From contig VWYX01001137.1 in NCBI GenBank assembly GCA_013396525.1, forward strand, positions 181,263 to 245,262: a stretch of DNA of 64,000 bases, in the 5' to 3' direction. Numbering within the stretch: the stretch's first letter is position 1; each line of letters begins with the position of its first letter. A program made the position numbers and the translations under genes. Under the pieces are notes generated by a model. It was not told where the DNA came from and ran no database searches. It saw nothing but the letters and a program-made list of their open reading frames with translations. This DNA is from Chaetorhynchus papuensis. Its lineage: Eukaryota > Chordata > Aves > Passeriformes > Rhipiduridae. Positions 50,701 through 63,600 of this stretch are shown one piece after another.

Positions 50701-53700
50701 TCTCTTTTGCCCAAATGTTTATAATGACGTAATTATTTTTGCACAAAAAGATGCAACAGTAGGCTGTTTGAATTTCTTCGTGGAAATATGAGAAAACCAG
50801 TAAATGTGCATGTGGGCACAGCCTCGTGATAAGACTGCTTGCCAGGGATAATGTGGCTCAGCTCCTGACTCAGAGCAGCTCTCTGTTCCATGGTTCTGTT
50901 GCCTCTTTTTCCTGGTGGGGTTTGTTTGGGATTTTTTTTTTTTTCTGTGTTTTTCAGGGGGTTTTGTGTTGTTTGTGGTTTTGGGGGTTTTTTCCTATTT
51001 TACTGGATTCTTTCACTTCTCTAAAAAGTTCAATATTAAATCCATTCCCTGAGCAATAGCACTAAAACTTTCAGAAATTCTGTGCTGGGTATGAGAAAGT
51101 CTTAAATCGATTTTGTTAAATTAAGTAAGGGCTTTAGTTGAGCTCTGAAAGGTTCAGTTTCATATTTTAAAAAAACCCAGGGAGCAGGTATGTGCACATC
51201 TATACATACACTCTTTTGAAAACTGGAAACATGGATGTAGGTGCAGGTTTTTTTTAGAGGCTTTTTGACAAAGTAAAGCAAATCGCTGCTTTCCCAGAAT
51301 GAAATTAATGAAAAATTTTGGCTTTTTCCCCCCTGAAATGGGGGACTTCATTGCTGATACTCCATACATCTGTGGTAATACAAAAAAAAAAACTTTTGTA
51401 GACCTCTTAATAAGCAGTGCTTTCTCTTGATATACCTCTTCCTCAATTTTACCAGAGTTTTTAAGGCCTTAGTAACTCAAAGTCGATTTAGTTTCTGATC
51501 TTCTTGGTAAATTATTGTTTGGTACAACATAAATGAGAACAACATACAGTTTTTAAATGTTAGCTATCACAGTGATGATGTGAATGGGGGTATACTTGTA
51601 AGAAGTCACCAGTATTACAGTAACAGCACATTTTATAAGAATCCCTGAGCCTTGAGCGTATTGATTCATCCAGCACAAAAGCTTCCATTCATTTGCAGTA
51701 TAGATCATCTGGAATTCCACGTGCTCAAGACATGGATATTGGCATGTGGGTACACAAGTATAGTATCAATACAAACATGACAGTGGGCCTGTGTTATCCT
51801 CTTTTTCCATGGTGTGTCTGAAAGGATTTATAGCATGACTGTAGAAGTTTTCCTGGCGGCTTCAGTTGAAGTCTGAGCTTCCCCTTCTCTTTCCTTGCTG
51901 CTTTTCTGACAGAAAATACATCTTTTGTTGTCCTTGGAAATACTGAAGAGAAATTGAGAAAATGGCAAATAATCTGCTTAGAAATTTTCATGCTTTGTGT
52001 ACATGAAAATGAAGAATTGGTAAGATCTGAAAAGTGTTTTTCAGAGGGAAATGGAGAACATCACTGATATTAATAGTAGGTGACCTGAACTTGAAGAGCA
52101 CATAAAAACAAATCAGGACCATTGGTATTCAGAAAGAGGTTTGCCGTATTCAGCCCTGGCTTTCATGGCAAGGAGCTGCTCGTGGTTGTTTTCTTATCTT
52201 ATCGGTGAGTGCTTCACTTCAAAACCACTCGAAATTCCTAGCCCCACAGTTACAGAAAGCAGGCTGCAGGGTGGTGTGATAGGGACATGTGGCTCACAGA
52301 GGTGCTGCTTTCCTCATCAGCTGAGGTTATTTGTTCAGGAGGTGAGTGTGGCCAAAGTGCAGTGCGCTGCCATTAGCCGTCCTCACCAGAGGGCCAGCAC
52401 CTGGGCAAGGAATCTGTACTTGGCTGACCAGACTGTTCCTACCCCAAAGTACCCTGTAGCAAACTGTTGCTAGCTTGCTTGGTTTTTCATTTCTTTTCTC
52501 TCTTCCTTTTGTTGTGCTTTTCCCACAGGACAAAACCCTCTCACTGAGGGAAATGGTGGCTGTTCCCCAAGCCCATTGTCAGCTCTTGAGCAAGAAGGGC
52601 CCCATTTGGGCAGTATCCAGTTGGGCTTCACCTCGTGCCTCCCTTGTCTGTGTCACATCCTGAGTCCTCTTTGGCTTCCCACTTAACCATTCTTCATGTT
52701 GTTTGTTTGGGGTTTTTTCATTCGTCTGTAACGTTACAGCTCTTCCTGATGCCAAAACCACTCTCTCTATCTTAAAGTCCTCCCTGGAAACCCATGTCTT
52801 TCACTGTGCTTTCCAACATTATTTCACAAAAGTTCTTTTTGGCCTTACCTGGACAATAAAAGTCTGCTGACAAATGTAGGATTTTTAGGCAAAGATGGCA
52901 GGTCTTACTCATCCTTTTTTTAGAGCTCTAGTACAGAGGCAGTTCATGCCAGCAACAAGAACACTTTGGTATTGTACCATTTGAGTAACGAGTGTAAAAT
53001 GCATCAATCAAAAACCTGCTGTGTCTCAATCACATATTGGCCTTTATATTAATATGTTTTTAGCACAAAGATAGCTGCTATAGTTCTGGGCTTGCTTCAT
53101 CTTGTTTGGAAAATTGATCAGAAGGTATTTGATTTCCCTGCTGCAGAATGCTCTGTTCCCTTATCGATTTTCCTTTCTCTGAAGCCCATTTCTATTGAGG
53201 CTTTTTTGTGTTTGTGCCATAATTTTGCTGGACTCTGCTTCTGTTTGTTACAAGTGAATTTATGTGTTAGCACTGCCTCACTTTTTGTTGTTGCAGGGCT
53301 TTACAAAAGCTGCAGTTTCCCTGTAATTGCTAATGAATTACATTTTTCAAAATCATTGTGGAATGATTTTCAGCCCTGTGGCTCCCAGCCTTAGTGTTAA
53401 ATGCAGTGTGTTTGAGATGGGTGAGAAAAACCCTTCTGCTTTCATTGTTGGCAAAGGGGAGAGAGAGGGTCCAGTGTTTGCCCCGAGGTGTGTCAGGTTC
53501 GATAGATTCTGGTGTTTGCATCAAGCTGAGAGGCAGGATTTTTCTTCTCTCTCCAATGCTAAAAGCAGACAGGTGAGAGCTCCAACAGCGTGTTCTCTCT
53601 GAAGCTGCATTTCATCAGTAGTTAAGCTAAGTGTTTACCTATGTCTGCGCTTCCGTGTGAGGCATTGAGACACTTGGATTATTGGTTCATGCATAGAAGT

Positions 53701-56484
53701 CTTTATTGTTTGAAATTTATTTTTTTGTTGTTTTTTTTTTGTTAACCATCCTTCCTGCATAACTCATTTCCTTGATCCAGAGTTTTGCTGCAGCTGCAGG
53801 ATATTATCATTTAGTATGTGTCAGCTCAGGCTCTAATGTGCAAGAGCAATGGTGCAGAAAAACCTTCTTTCTTCGCTGAAACAGCTGAGGGGATGGTCCA
53901 GAGGTTGTGGTTTGAAACTCAAAATGGGACTTTAACTAATCTGTACCACTGGAAACGTATTGAATTGTTAGTTCCCTGAAACACTTGCTGAGGTGGTTGA
54001 CACAGGAGTAGGTCTTTTTTATTTCTATATTCTGACCTGTGGCTCATATCTAGTGACTTGCAGGCAATTTCTATTACACACCTGAATAAGTGTGTTGTCT
54101 CTTTACAGGGGTTTCCCTGTGTCTTCCCCAGCACCTCTGCAGAGGCTGAAATGTAGAGTGTGGTGGAGGACTCCAGGCAGAATTGTTGCTTTCAAAGTAA
54201 ATCAAACTCTTACAAGCCTTCAGTGTTCTGCTGTCTTTCAGATACAGCTTTGTTTAATCATTTTAGAAGCTAGACTAGAACATGTGATGCATGTTCAGAG
54301 CAAAGAGAGAAAAAAAACATTTGGGGAAAGACCAGCAGAATTTCCTCACAGAAGTTTTCTGCTGTATGTGCCTATTTACACCTGCTGGAATGGTTTCATA
54401 AAATTATTTATACATTTATGAGCATTTTAGTCCTCTCCTTTTTACTGGTTATGTCACTGAATTTTCCCAGCACTCATCTGGGTCTCACTTTGCACACTGT
54501 CTGTCTGCACAGTAAGATTAATCCTGTCGTGGGATCTGCAGAGGAGTGCTTAAATTTATGATTCAAATGGATACAGCTCCTGTGGCAGAAATTGTGAAGA
54601 GATTCGTTAATTTGTAATTAGAAGGGATTAATTCACTGAATATAATTTCCTAAACTAAGTTGTGGTGTGGAGGATGGATGTAGCTTAATGTGTAAGTAAT
54701 TAAAATATGCACATTCCCCCTAGAATGTGTGAGCCGTACCCTGGATAACCAAGTTTCCTTTCAGATGCTCTTCTCTGCTATGCTTGTGTATTTCAGGAGC
54801 AGAACAGCAATTCCTTCAGATAGGCTGTGATATGCCTCTTACCTGTTACATTACATACAGAACAAGTGAACTGAAGTTACCATGGAAGGAAAAGTCCCTC
54901 ATGAATTCAGAACCTGCCATTCCAAGCAGGAAATGGTTTTTCAGCTTCTTTCCCGTGTATTTTGTGCTTTGTACTTTCTTCCAAGTTGCATTTTTCCAAC
55001 TTCGCTCATAAATGGTTGCAAAACTGTTTTGAAGATTTTTATGAGGAAAATATATAAAACCAAAATCACAGTATTTAGAAGCCTGCAGTAATTTGAAAAG
55101 AAAATGTGTGCAAATGATCACATAAATTCAGGTACAAAGTAGGCAAAATAAGCTACCTGTGAAGGAAGCTTCTTTCTTGAGCCCTAAGGCAAACAACTGA
55201 AGGCTTGAAGCATAAGCTACAAATCCTGTTTGTTAAGCTTACTACACACGTTTTCTTCCAAAATGAGAGATCTGTAAAAAGCATTTCACCAACTTGCACT
55301 TCTGCACCAGGACTCCCAAGGTTACCCCTGTGGCTCTGCAGTTGCTCTCTATGGCACCCACAGTGCAGAAGGGTTGGTGATCCCGGGCAGTAGCTGGGCT
55401 GTGCAACGCCTGCCATTCATCCCTTCCTCCAGCTGCTGGATCAGAGCTTCAGCCAGGACCTCAGGGCCTTGTCCTGCACCCATCCTCTTGATGGCATTGG
55501 CTTTGGATGAAGGAGGAAACAGGAAGGAAACAGGACTGCTAAGAAATGGCTTTAAAGGTGGGAGAATAAAATTCCTCTGCAAGCTGAGATTGTTTTAGAT
55601 CAGATGCAGGTGACTTGATGGAGGAATCCCTAGTTTGAATTCAGTGGGCTTACTCTACAGGATATTAGCATTACTAATTTTTAAAACCTCCCCCTGGCTT
55701 TATTATCAGTATTTGAGATTCTGTGCTGTGCTGACCTTGGACCTCAAAGGAAGCTGGACACGCCGGTGCTAAGCCACTGTTTGCCTTCCCTCTAATGTGT
55801 TCCCTTGGGGTTGGATACAATTTATCCAGATATCTCAGTTTCTCCAGAATCTTCAGACCTTAGCTGCTGATTTTAGTAGTGTATTGGACAAGTTCGATAT
55901 GCAACAACAGTTTCTGGGTACAGGACAGGTGCCCTGCCTAGGGCCCCTTAAATTCAGAAACCATGCAAGTAAATCAGTCACTTTTGGGAAGCACTGGATT
56001 TAATAGTGTAGCTTAAGGGCTCTGCACTCGATCAGGTACTTTCTCAGACCATCGAGTTTCTTCAGGACACTGTGTAGCATGTAGGTGATGTGAATTTTCT
56101 GGTACACCTCAGACCAGCTTTATGGGCACATGTGCAGGGTGGTTACCTGAGGCAGCAGGCTGCTCCACAGAAAATACCTATTGCTCTGATGCCTGCTTTG
56201 TCTAGACAAGAGCTCTGGAATTGCAGGCTAGGGATGTTTCTTACCCCAGCCACTGTTCCTGTAAGCCCAGGTTGTCCTCTGTTTCATTTTTAAGTTTTGG
56301 TTCAGGAGGATGAAAGGTGACTTTAATGAAACTAACCTTTAAAAATATTTTCTGAAAAGATCATATGGCGTGCTAGAGAACGTGCCAACAGTACAACATT
56401 TGCTCAACCTTCTAGAATTAGTCTTTGGTAAAAAAGGGCCCTGATGCTGATGGATTAAAGTCAACACAACCTGCGGATTTTAAA

Positions 56485-56508
56485 GTGAGGTTTAATGTGA
56501 GGTTTAAT
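56485..56508. repeat. 12-bp tandem duplication
   Basis: GTGAGGTTTAAT occurs twice in immediate succession, flanked on both sides by GGATTTTA. Confidence 0.85.
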
Positions 56509-57907
56509 GGATTTTAACCAAAAAAAATAGAATGGCTTGAGGCTGATGAAAGTTCTGTGGTCTCTGATACAGATCTAAGCCAGAAGTTTAGTTGAGAGTA
56601 TACTGTTTCCCTAAGTATTTTCCTTTGGTTGCTTGTGTAAGTAGAAATAGCAAAAAATATCATTCTGCTGGAAAGGCAGGTAGGAATATTAATCACAAGC
56701 GTGCAGGACTATCAAGTGTTTTGCATTCCAGCATTGTGAAGTAGAGCTCTAGAGAAGGGAGAGGAAAGGTGTCCTTGCTTCTGCCTTCCACAGTCATCCT
56801 GGTCCTATAAAACAGCTCCTGTTCTAACAGGGTGGGCTTGATAGCAAATGAGAAAAAAGAAAGTAATACAGTCAGTTTTTTTAGGATTTAGTTACATGGG
56901 ATGCAGCTGACTGTCCTCATGAGTAATTTTATGCTGAAAGTAGTAACTTTTCATCTAATTGTAGTCTCAGGCTTCAACTTCACAAGCAACTGCTCAAGCA
57001 AAAGACTTGTGGGAGGCCAGGCAGTATGTTATAAATGGTAATCTACAAAAAACCTAGCATGTTTAAATAATGAAAAGCCAAAACACTTGCAGCAAGCAGC
57101 TTTTTAAGACAACAGACAAATCATCAGGAGCTTGGGATCTAAAGGCATGTTTGGGACACAGTGGATTCTCCTGACTGGCATACCAAAACTGTGACATAAA
57201 ACTGATAAAATCCTTCTTTTCTCATCAGTGCAGCAGAGTGTGGACAAATGAGGTGCTCATGAATGTGTTTGGATTGTGGACCTTGTCTTTCTCTCCGTCC
57301 TTGCAAAGAACTAGGCAGGGGTTGGAGAATGTCTGAGGAAGATTTGCAGCAATGTGCCTGCAGCCTTTTCCAGATGCAAAACTTAGATTCCATCTTGACA
57401 GAACTAATGGAGAACGAGAGGGATGCCTGGTGCCAAGTAGCTAATTTCATTTTTCTGATCTGTGAACATCTGTGGAATTTCCCTGGCCTTGGTCCAGCTT
57501 CTGCTTGACTGGAGGAGTCCTGTTGGATCTGTCAGTCAGTGGACGTGATCGCTTTTTCATGTCCGCTTTCACTCAAGGACTTTCCATTTCCCTTTGTGTG
57601 CTACAAAATCAGCAAAAGCAGATAGGCAGACAATGCATGGTCAGGCAAAATCCCCCAGCAGGGCAGTGGCCCAGGGTCAGCCTTGCACCCGAGCAAGGAC
57701 GTGGCCGTGAGCCATCCTGTGCCCTCCCTGGCTGCCGTGGCCAGCAGTGCAAGCTGACTCAGTTGTGTGCTGGCAGAGCAGGCTCCTTTCTACTCTAGAT
57801 CTTGCAGACTTCCTGAGAGTGGAGTTAATCCAACACCACTTCGTGGCAGTCAGTGGTAATTTCCTGTTTAGTATTAAAAGGCTGCGTTTCCAGAAAATTG
57901 TGTCTGG

Positions 57908-57948
57908 TTTTCTTTTTTTCTTTTTTTCTTTTTTTTTCTTTTTTTTTA
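57908..57948. repeat. T-rich (T7-9 C)n tract
   Basis: Runs of seven to nine T residues separated by single C residues, five blocks in all. This is a low-complexity pyrimidine tract. Confidence 0.85.
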
Positions 57949-59003
57949 ATTAAATCCCAAGAATGTTTTGTCACCCTTTGTGTAAACAAAGGGCATAGGA
58001 AGTACAATTTCACAGAGATAAGAATTTTACATGTAGGCTGAGGAATGCATGAACACGAAGTCCTTCAGTACTGAGTAACAAATCCATGTCCTTTTTTTTT
58101 GTTTTCTTGAAGCATGTACACTGGTGCTTACCCAGCTGTGATGAGTAAGTTACAGAATTCACTTTGCAATAACTTCACAAGGGCTAGGACTGGCTGAGAG
58201 TAAAGTAGGAATAAGTAGCTTACTTCATGATTTCATGTGAAGATCAACCAACAAAGTGTAGTTCTCAGTACTGACAGCTTGTATTATCTTCCCCCATTCT
58301 AACTGGAGTTTTCCCACTGACTTCAGCTAGACATGTTAATAGTATGTGCCTTTTAGGCAGTTGGCTTGCAGCCTTAAATTAGATACCACCGGGGGGACTC
58401 CCTCATTTAACTTGAGGTGGCTGAAACCCGTTGGGCAAGTTGTTCTGTAAGGGTTTCTGTCTCTCCATCAACTGCAAAGGGAGCCTGGATGACTGAGTTC
58501 TGGAGTAGGTGGTTATATCCTAGATGTTTGTAGAAAAATGATTTGAACACCATACTGTTGACAAGTTCCTGAGTGAGAAACTGGTCTTGCTGAAAGGTAT
58601 CTGCATCCTCCCCGATTTTTTTCCTCGGAGAGTATTCTTTTAATGCCAATTTTTTCCTGAAGATAATTTCTTGGAAATTGCACTTGAACTTACATAACAA
58701 ATTTTGCAGTGATCCTAGTGAAAATAAAACACCTCTTTTTCTATTTTCTTTTGAATGACTTCTGTTTGGCAGTTTACCTTTCTGTATTCTCCAGTGATAA
58801 GTATGAAATTAGCTGTTCTACTGGATTATTTCAGAATTTATTCTGAAAGCAGTTCCTTCTGGAGTAGTTAATATTCTTTGAATGAACTGTTTTGAGATGG
58901 TTCTTGGTTCTGTTACTCTCTTTCTTTTCCCTTTTTCTCCCCTTCAGATTTCTTCTTTCTGGTGTTTGGATATTTCATTAACTTGATATTTGTTGTATTT
59001 TAG

Positions 59004-59054
59004 GAGAAACCTGACGCCAGCCCCACATCTCTACAGCTGCGATCCCAGATTGAG
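59004..59054 (+). CDS. SASH1: SASH1 coding exon (probable exon 3)
   Basis: A 51-nt, 17-codon exon in phase 0 at both ends. The AG acceptor is at 59002-59003 and the GTAAGC donor at 59055. It encodes EKPDASPTSLQLRSQIE, which follows directly on VSQDLDL of the exon at 22383 and, as far as I recall, equals the human SASH1 segment. The stretch is serine/threonine- and proline-containing and probably a disordered linker. Because it is a multiple of three with matching phases, skipping it would keep the frame. It sits only 121 bp before the next exon. Confidence 0.96.
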
Positions 59055-59175
59055 GTAAGCACTTAGACTTTGATCATCCACTTATGTTTGTTTGTTCTTT
59101 AATTTGATCTTCTGCATAAATTGGGTAAAGGCTTCTCTAGTGTCTGCTCTCAGTGCTGCTTGTCTTCTCTTGCAG
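59055..59175 (+). other. Short 121-bp SASH1 intron
   Basis: GTAAGC to CAG, with a pyrimidine-rich end ('cttctcttgcag'). It is unusually short beside the 36.5-kb intron before it, and the two flanking exons are probably recognised as a pair. Confidence 0.9.
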
Positions 59176-59225
59176 GAGTCCCTTGGTCTCAGCAGCACCG
59201 CATCAACACCCGACACTGAAAGAAA
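59176..59225 (+). CDS. SASH1: SASH1 coding exon (probable exon 4)
   Basis: A 50-nt exon starting in phase 0 and ending after two bases of a codon. Its acceptor is CAG at 59173-59175 and its donor GTAAGTG at 59226, close to ideal. It encodes ESLGLSSTASTPDTER plus the first two bases (AA) of the next codon, expected to be lysine. Human SASH1 has a similar but less conserved ESLG...STP..ERK stretch here, so this is a faster-evolving, serine/threonine-rich linker with possible phosphorylation sites. The following exon (expected to start with the rest of the lysine codon, then an NPLHKSNSE-like segment) is not within the window. Confidence 0.95.
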
Positions 59226-62200
59226 GTAAGTGAAGGCACAGGAAGTGAGAAAGGTGGGAGGGGGAATTGGTACGTTGTCTTTTTCCTTGGAGTAAATTAA
59301 TTTTAGATTGTACTGATGTTTCTAGCTTTCAGATCCAGACACTATGAATGAAACCTGTTTCGGAACCTGCTCCTTCTGTTCCTCCCTTTTGGCCTTTTAT
59401 TATTTTGGGGTTTTATGTCAAGGGAGGGGTATTGTTTCTCTCTTCTGTGAGCACTTGGGGTGTGCATACACCAAGATGACTGGTAGTCATTTTTGAGCAA
59501 CACAGTGATTCCACATTCTCTGTTAATTAAACCTGCTTTAAAAATTACTTTCTCTGACTAGACCTAAATGCAGCCAAAAAAAAGACAGGTGAGGGGAAGG
59601 GAGAATTACATTGCATTCCTTTTCCTGTGCACTTCTGAGTTTGTAACTGTGCTTTTGAAGAAGGTGCCAAGGGAATTAAGTATTTAAAACCAAGTTAAAA
59701 GGAGCTTTAATTTTAGCGTCCTTAATAAAAACCTCTCTGTGAGGACTGAGAGGGTTTCTGTTTACTGTCACCTCCTGCTGCAATGTGTGTGCTTGTTTTC
59801 TGTGCCTCCTTCCTTTGATCCCGAGATCTTGGATCCCTGCTGCTGAGGGTAACGTGCAGTGGTGCATGAAGACAACTGACACTGTATGTCCAGTTGCCTG
59901 CACTTCCATGGGGTAGTGCCAGCTGGACTGGTTCAGAGGGAGTACATGGAATCCATTTGTGATGGGACATGCTTTTGGAAGGTTTTACAGTTGCACATTT
60001 GAATATCCTCTAGTGTTTCATCACTGGGCAGTAATTGGAAGGTTTCTTCCCTCGCTTTTACTAGTTCAGTAGAAGGACTGTCAGTCCCAGAGCGATTTTT
60101 GGTGGGTGCAGCGTATGGGGCTTGCCTGAGCACTGACCCTACAGAAGTCAGTTGTGTGGAAGTGAACAACTGCTTAGGGGCTTCCTTGGGGCTTGTCTGG
60201 AAGCTGATTGATGCTAAAGGTCTCAGAATGTGATAAATTGTCTTTTAGAGGTGCCTTGTCTTGCTTGATCACTCAGAGAGAAAAGCAGAGATGGTTTGCT
60301 TGAGGTAGGTGCTCATTTTGAAAACTGCCTAAAACAGATAAAGTGAATTTTACCTTGGGTACCATCACTGCCCTGTATAACATACTGGTGAAAGAGAAGT
60401 CCTAGAAGTTGTAGAGTTTAATACTTTGTGCTTCACATATTGAAATATGGAAAAGAATCCTTGAAGAATACCTAGCTGTCCAACATTATAATGAAATCAG
60501 AAGTGCCACGTAAATGGGAACTGTAATCTGGGAAGTAAATCTGCAAGATTATCCTATAATCATACTACTTTTCTCTCAGCCTCAAAGCACTTTACCCATG
60601 GGTAAATATCATAATCCTACCTCAGGTAATAATAAGATAAAGATCTCGCAGGAGGACAGCACACAACTTGGAAAAAACTCCACTTACATGTTCTAGCCAG
60701 CTTCCTAAGTTGTGCCTCTGTGTAGGTGTTCTACCACAAATAACTGAGTGAAAAGACAGTATCTGCAAAAACATCTCCTGAGTGACTCCTCTGAGATAGC
60801 CCATTTACCTCACTGAAAGAAAATTATGTTATCTTAGTTCAGATGAAAGGGACATGTGATTTTTGTGGACCTTTCAAGAATGGCGGTGTGCCATTTGAGA
60901 ATTTGTAGAAGGGTGTATGTGATTAACCTGATCGTATATATGAAACTGGTGCAGGACAGGTTGTGCCAGGTACTTGCACAATGAGAAGCAAGGCCGTGTG
61001 ATGCGTGATAATTGGACAAGGTGTTGAAAATAATAAATTACATCTACTTAATACTGTACAAATTATTGAAACCTGAAATTATACAGGCCTGTGCCTATTT
61101 GTGACAGCCTGCCACATCAGTGTTGGCCTCACCTCTCTAGCCTGGAAGGCTGAATTGTCACAGGAATTGCCTCTTCCAGGGAGGCAGAGTTTATAAAACT
61201 GATCTGCAGGAAAATGGCCACTTCAAACCCATCTGATACATCTGTACTTGCTACTAACATGTTGAATTTGATATTTTTCAGGGGTTTGGCCCCAGGGGTT
61301 TTTGTGGTAGTTCAGTGTTTAGTATATGGCTTTCATCTGAATTTTCTGTGTGGGCATGCTACAGACATGGGAGCTTGTCCCTTTGGGGGACATTGTTTTT
61401 ATGTCCCTCTCATGCATGAAAGATGTGGGGTAAACCTTCTACAGAACTTCTTTTGTTGTGAGGAGACTAGTTTGCCAAATATGAAACTCGATGCAGATGT
61501 GCATTGGTTTCTGATATTCACAAAGAGATTTGGGGGACAATAGGAAAGATTTGTTCAAAACTAGACATAGCAACTTTCAGGAGCTGGAAAGTGTGTTTTT
61601 GTGAGTACTCTTCTACAACTAAAAGCTTATCCAAGAATAGTTAGAATTCTACATATTGAAAATCCAGATGTTTTCCTAGGATGAAATGAGTTGTTTCTGG
61701 TCCGGTGTTCTGAGCAAGTTGCTTTAGAAAATAAAGGCAGTCCCAAGGAAAAATCTGTATTGAAATAATGAGGAGAAAGCAAGTGTCTGGCTGGAATGTG
61801 GTCACTCTGAGTAGCTCCCTCACCCAGCAGTGCTGCCTGCATGCCCTCCTGCTCAACACTACCATAGTCTAAAGTTTTAAAATAACACATCTGGATGGTT
61901 GTTTAATTTGCCAGAGTTGAGACGTTCCAAACAGAAAAAGCTTTGAGGGAACCTGGGAAAAGCAATGTTTGTTTTAACCTGGTTTGGTTTTCCTTTCCTG
62001 TGCTGCTCAGCTGGAAGAGAGCGCCCAACAGGCTCCACTGTACACCACACGGAAAACAGATTAACCTTGGTGGTCTGTGGTAGGAAAAAATCCTGTTTGT
62101 GTGGACAAGCAGTGTATGTTCAGTCTTGCCTTGAGTCTTACTAACCCTGCTGCCCAGTCTGGTCTAAAGTCAGTGCAGAATTAGTCAGTGCCCTCTGTCC

Positions 62201-63564
62201 AGCAAGTTGCTCAACAAGTATCTGTGTAGTGAGTGATGTGCTCTAACATGGATGAGCAGCAATAGGGCCTGTACAAAGGCAAAAGGGATTAAATGAGCCT
62301 GGAGGCAGAGTTGTTTGTCACTCTGAGTCACTGTTCCCCCCAGAAAGCATTTGGGGCAGTACTACCTTCCTCTGTTTCTGACAATACTGTCCCTCTTAAT
62401 TAGATGAAGCTACAAAAAAATTAGATGAAGCTATATGTGAACCTGCTCTATGCATTATATGTGCCCTACCAAATATGCCTTTTGTTTGATTGGTTCTGAC
62501 AACGAAAGAAAAATCTTCAGTCAGAGGCAAAAGCCTCTGAGATTCATGTGAATAACAGCAAGGGTACTGATGTGGCCTGAGAAGCTATCCATAAACAACA
62601 GAAAACAAAGTCGTGTTTATTCAAGCTTTGCTTCACAATTGCTCTGTTTTTTCGGCCTTACTGGAGTTCCTTCTATAAATTGAAACAGTTCACCAGTTTC
62701 TAAGTCATACCATATTCAGCAACTAATGCAGAGCATGGAATGAGGTATTTGTAGCTTTCTTCTCTGAATAATATATTTCACTTCCCTCTGCCCTTCCCAA
62801 GATTTTCATCTTTTAAACTGCAGTCTTGCTGACAGTTGTGATGCTGGTGTAACTTTGCTGTTTCTCAGTGTGCCTTCAGTAAAGTGGCAACAGCATCTTT
62901 AACAGTGATATTATTCATTTTAAACTAAAATCTCCCCGGAATCACAGGTGCATCTATACAGACACATTGACTTCTGCTCTTGCTAGAAGAATCATGAGTG
63001 TAGAAAATATGCAGTAAATGTGTTCTTGAGCATTTGCTGTTACCTCTCTGGCCCCATACCATGTTCATCTGGGGATGTATTGTATATACAATTCCTATTA
63101 TTTCAAAGTGATGGCAACACCCCAAGGATGTTTACTCAGATAGGGGACTGAGCAGAGTTTTCTCATAATTGTAAACAGAGCATTTAAACAATGTAACCCA
63201 ACTTTTAGCCTGTTCCCATTTTTGAGCATTCAAGTCTACATGACAGACTGATGAGCTCTGCATGTTTGCCAGGAAATCCAGGTTAAACCCAGTCCCCTGA
63301 ACTCAGGCTTCTGCATCCTGACTCTCATCCTGTTTTTAGAAGAACTGGGGGGATGTTGCAGAAAGGAAGTTGTGTGTTTTCCCTCTTTGGAAGTAGATCT
63401 GTTTGCTGTCACTGTTTGCTCCATCAGCCTTTGGGCTGAGTTTCAGATGTGGTATATTTGAGAACTGCCAGGAAAGAGAAGGAAGCGGGTGAGAGACCCA
63501 AGAGCACTGCATACAGATAGGATGAGGTACAGACATTCCTATATACTAATTTTTTTCTTTACAG
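59226..63564. other. SASH1 intronic unique DNA
   Basis: This begins with the GTAAGTG donor. No transposon or RNA gene was recognised. A short direct repeat, TTAGATGAAGCTA, occurs twice within 35 bases at about 62400-62434, separated by an A-rich spacer. Confidence 0.55.
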
Positions 63565-63600
63565 TTGCTAGAGAAAGAAAGGATGCAAACAATGCACGAG
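63565..63600 (+). other. Exon-like 36-nt segment, candidate poison microexon
   Basis: It is preceded by a branch-point-like TACTAAT (63544-63550), a T-rich tract and ACAG (63561-63564), and followed by a GAG|GTAACA donor at 63601. Spliced after the exon ending at 59225, the codon AA+T would be followed by TGC and then TAG, a stop. It does not correspond to any SASH1 coding segment I recall. It may be a chance match to splice signals. Confidence 0.3.

Larger units (their letters stand above)
47742..59003. other. SASH1 intronic unique DNA up to the next exon
   Basis: No exon or RNA gene was recognised over 11 kb. It contains a tandem 12-bp duplication at 56485-56508 and a T-rich tract at 57908-57948. 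It ends with the acceptor 'ttgttgtattttag' at 58990-59003. Confidence 0.55.
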
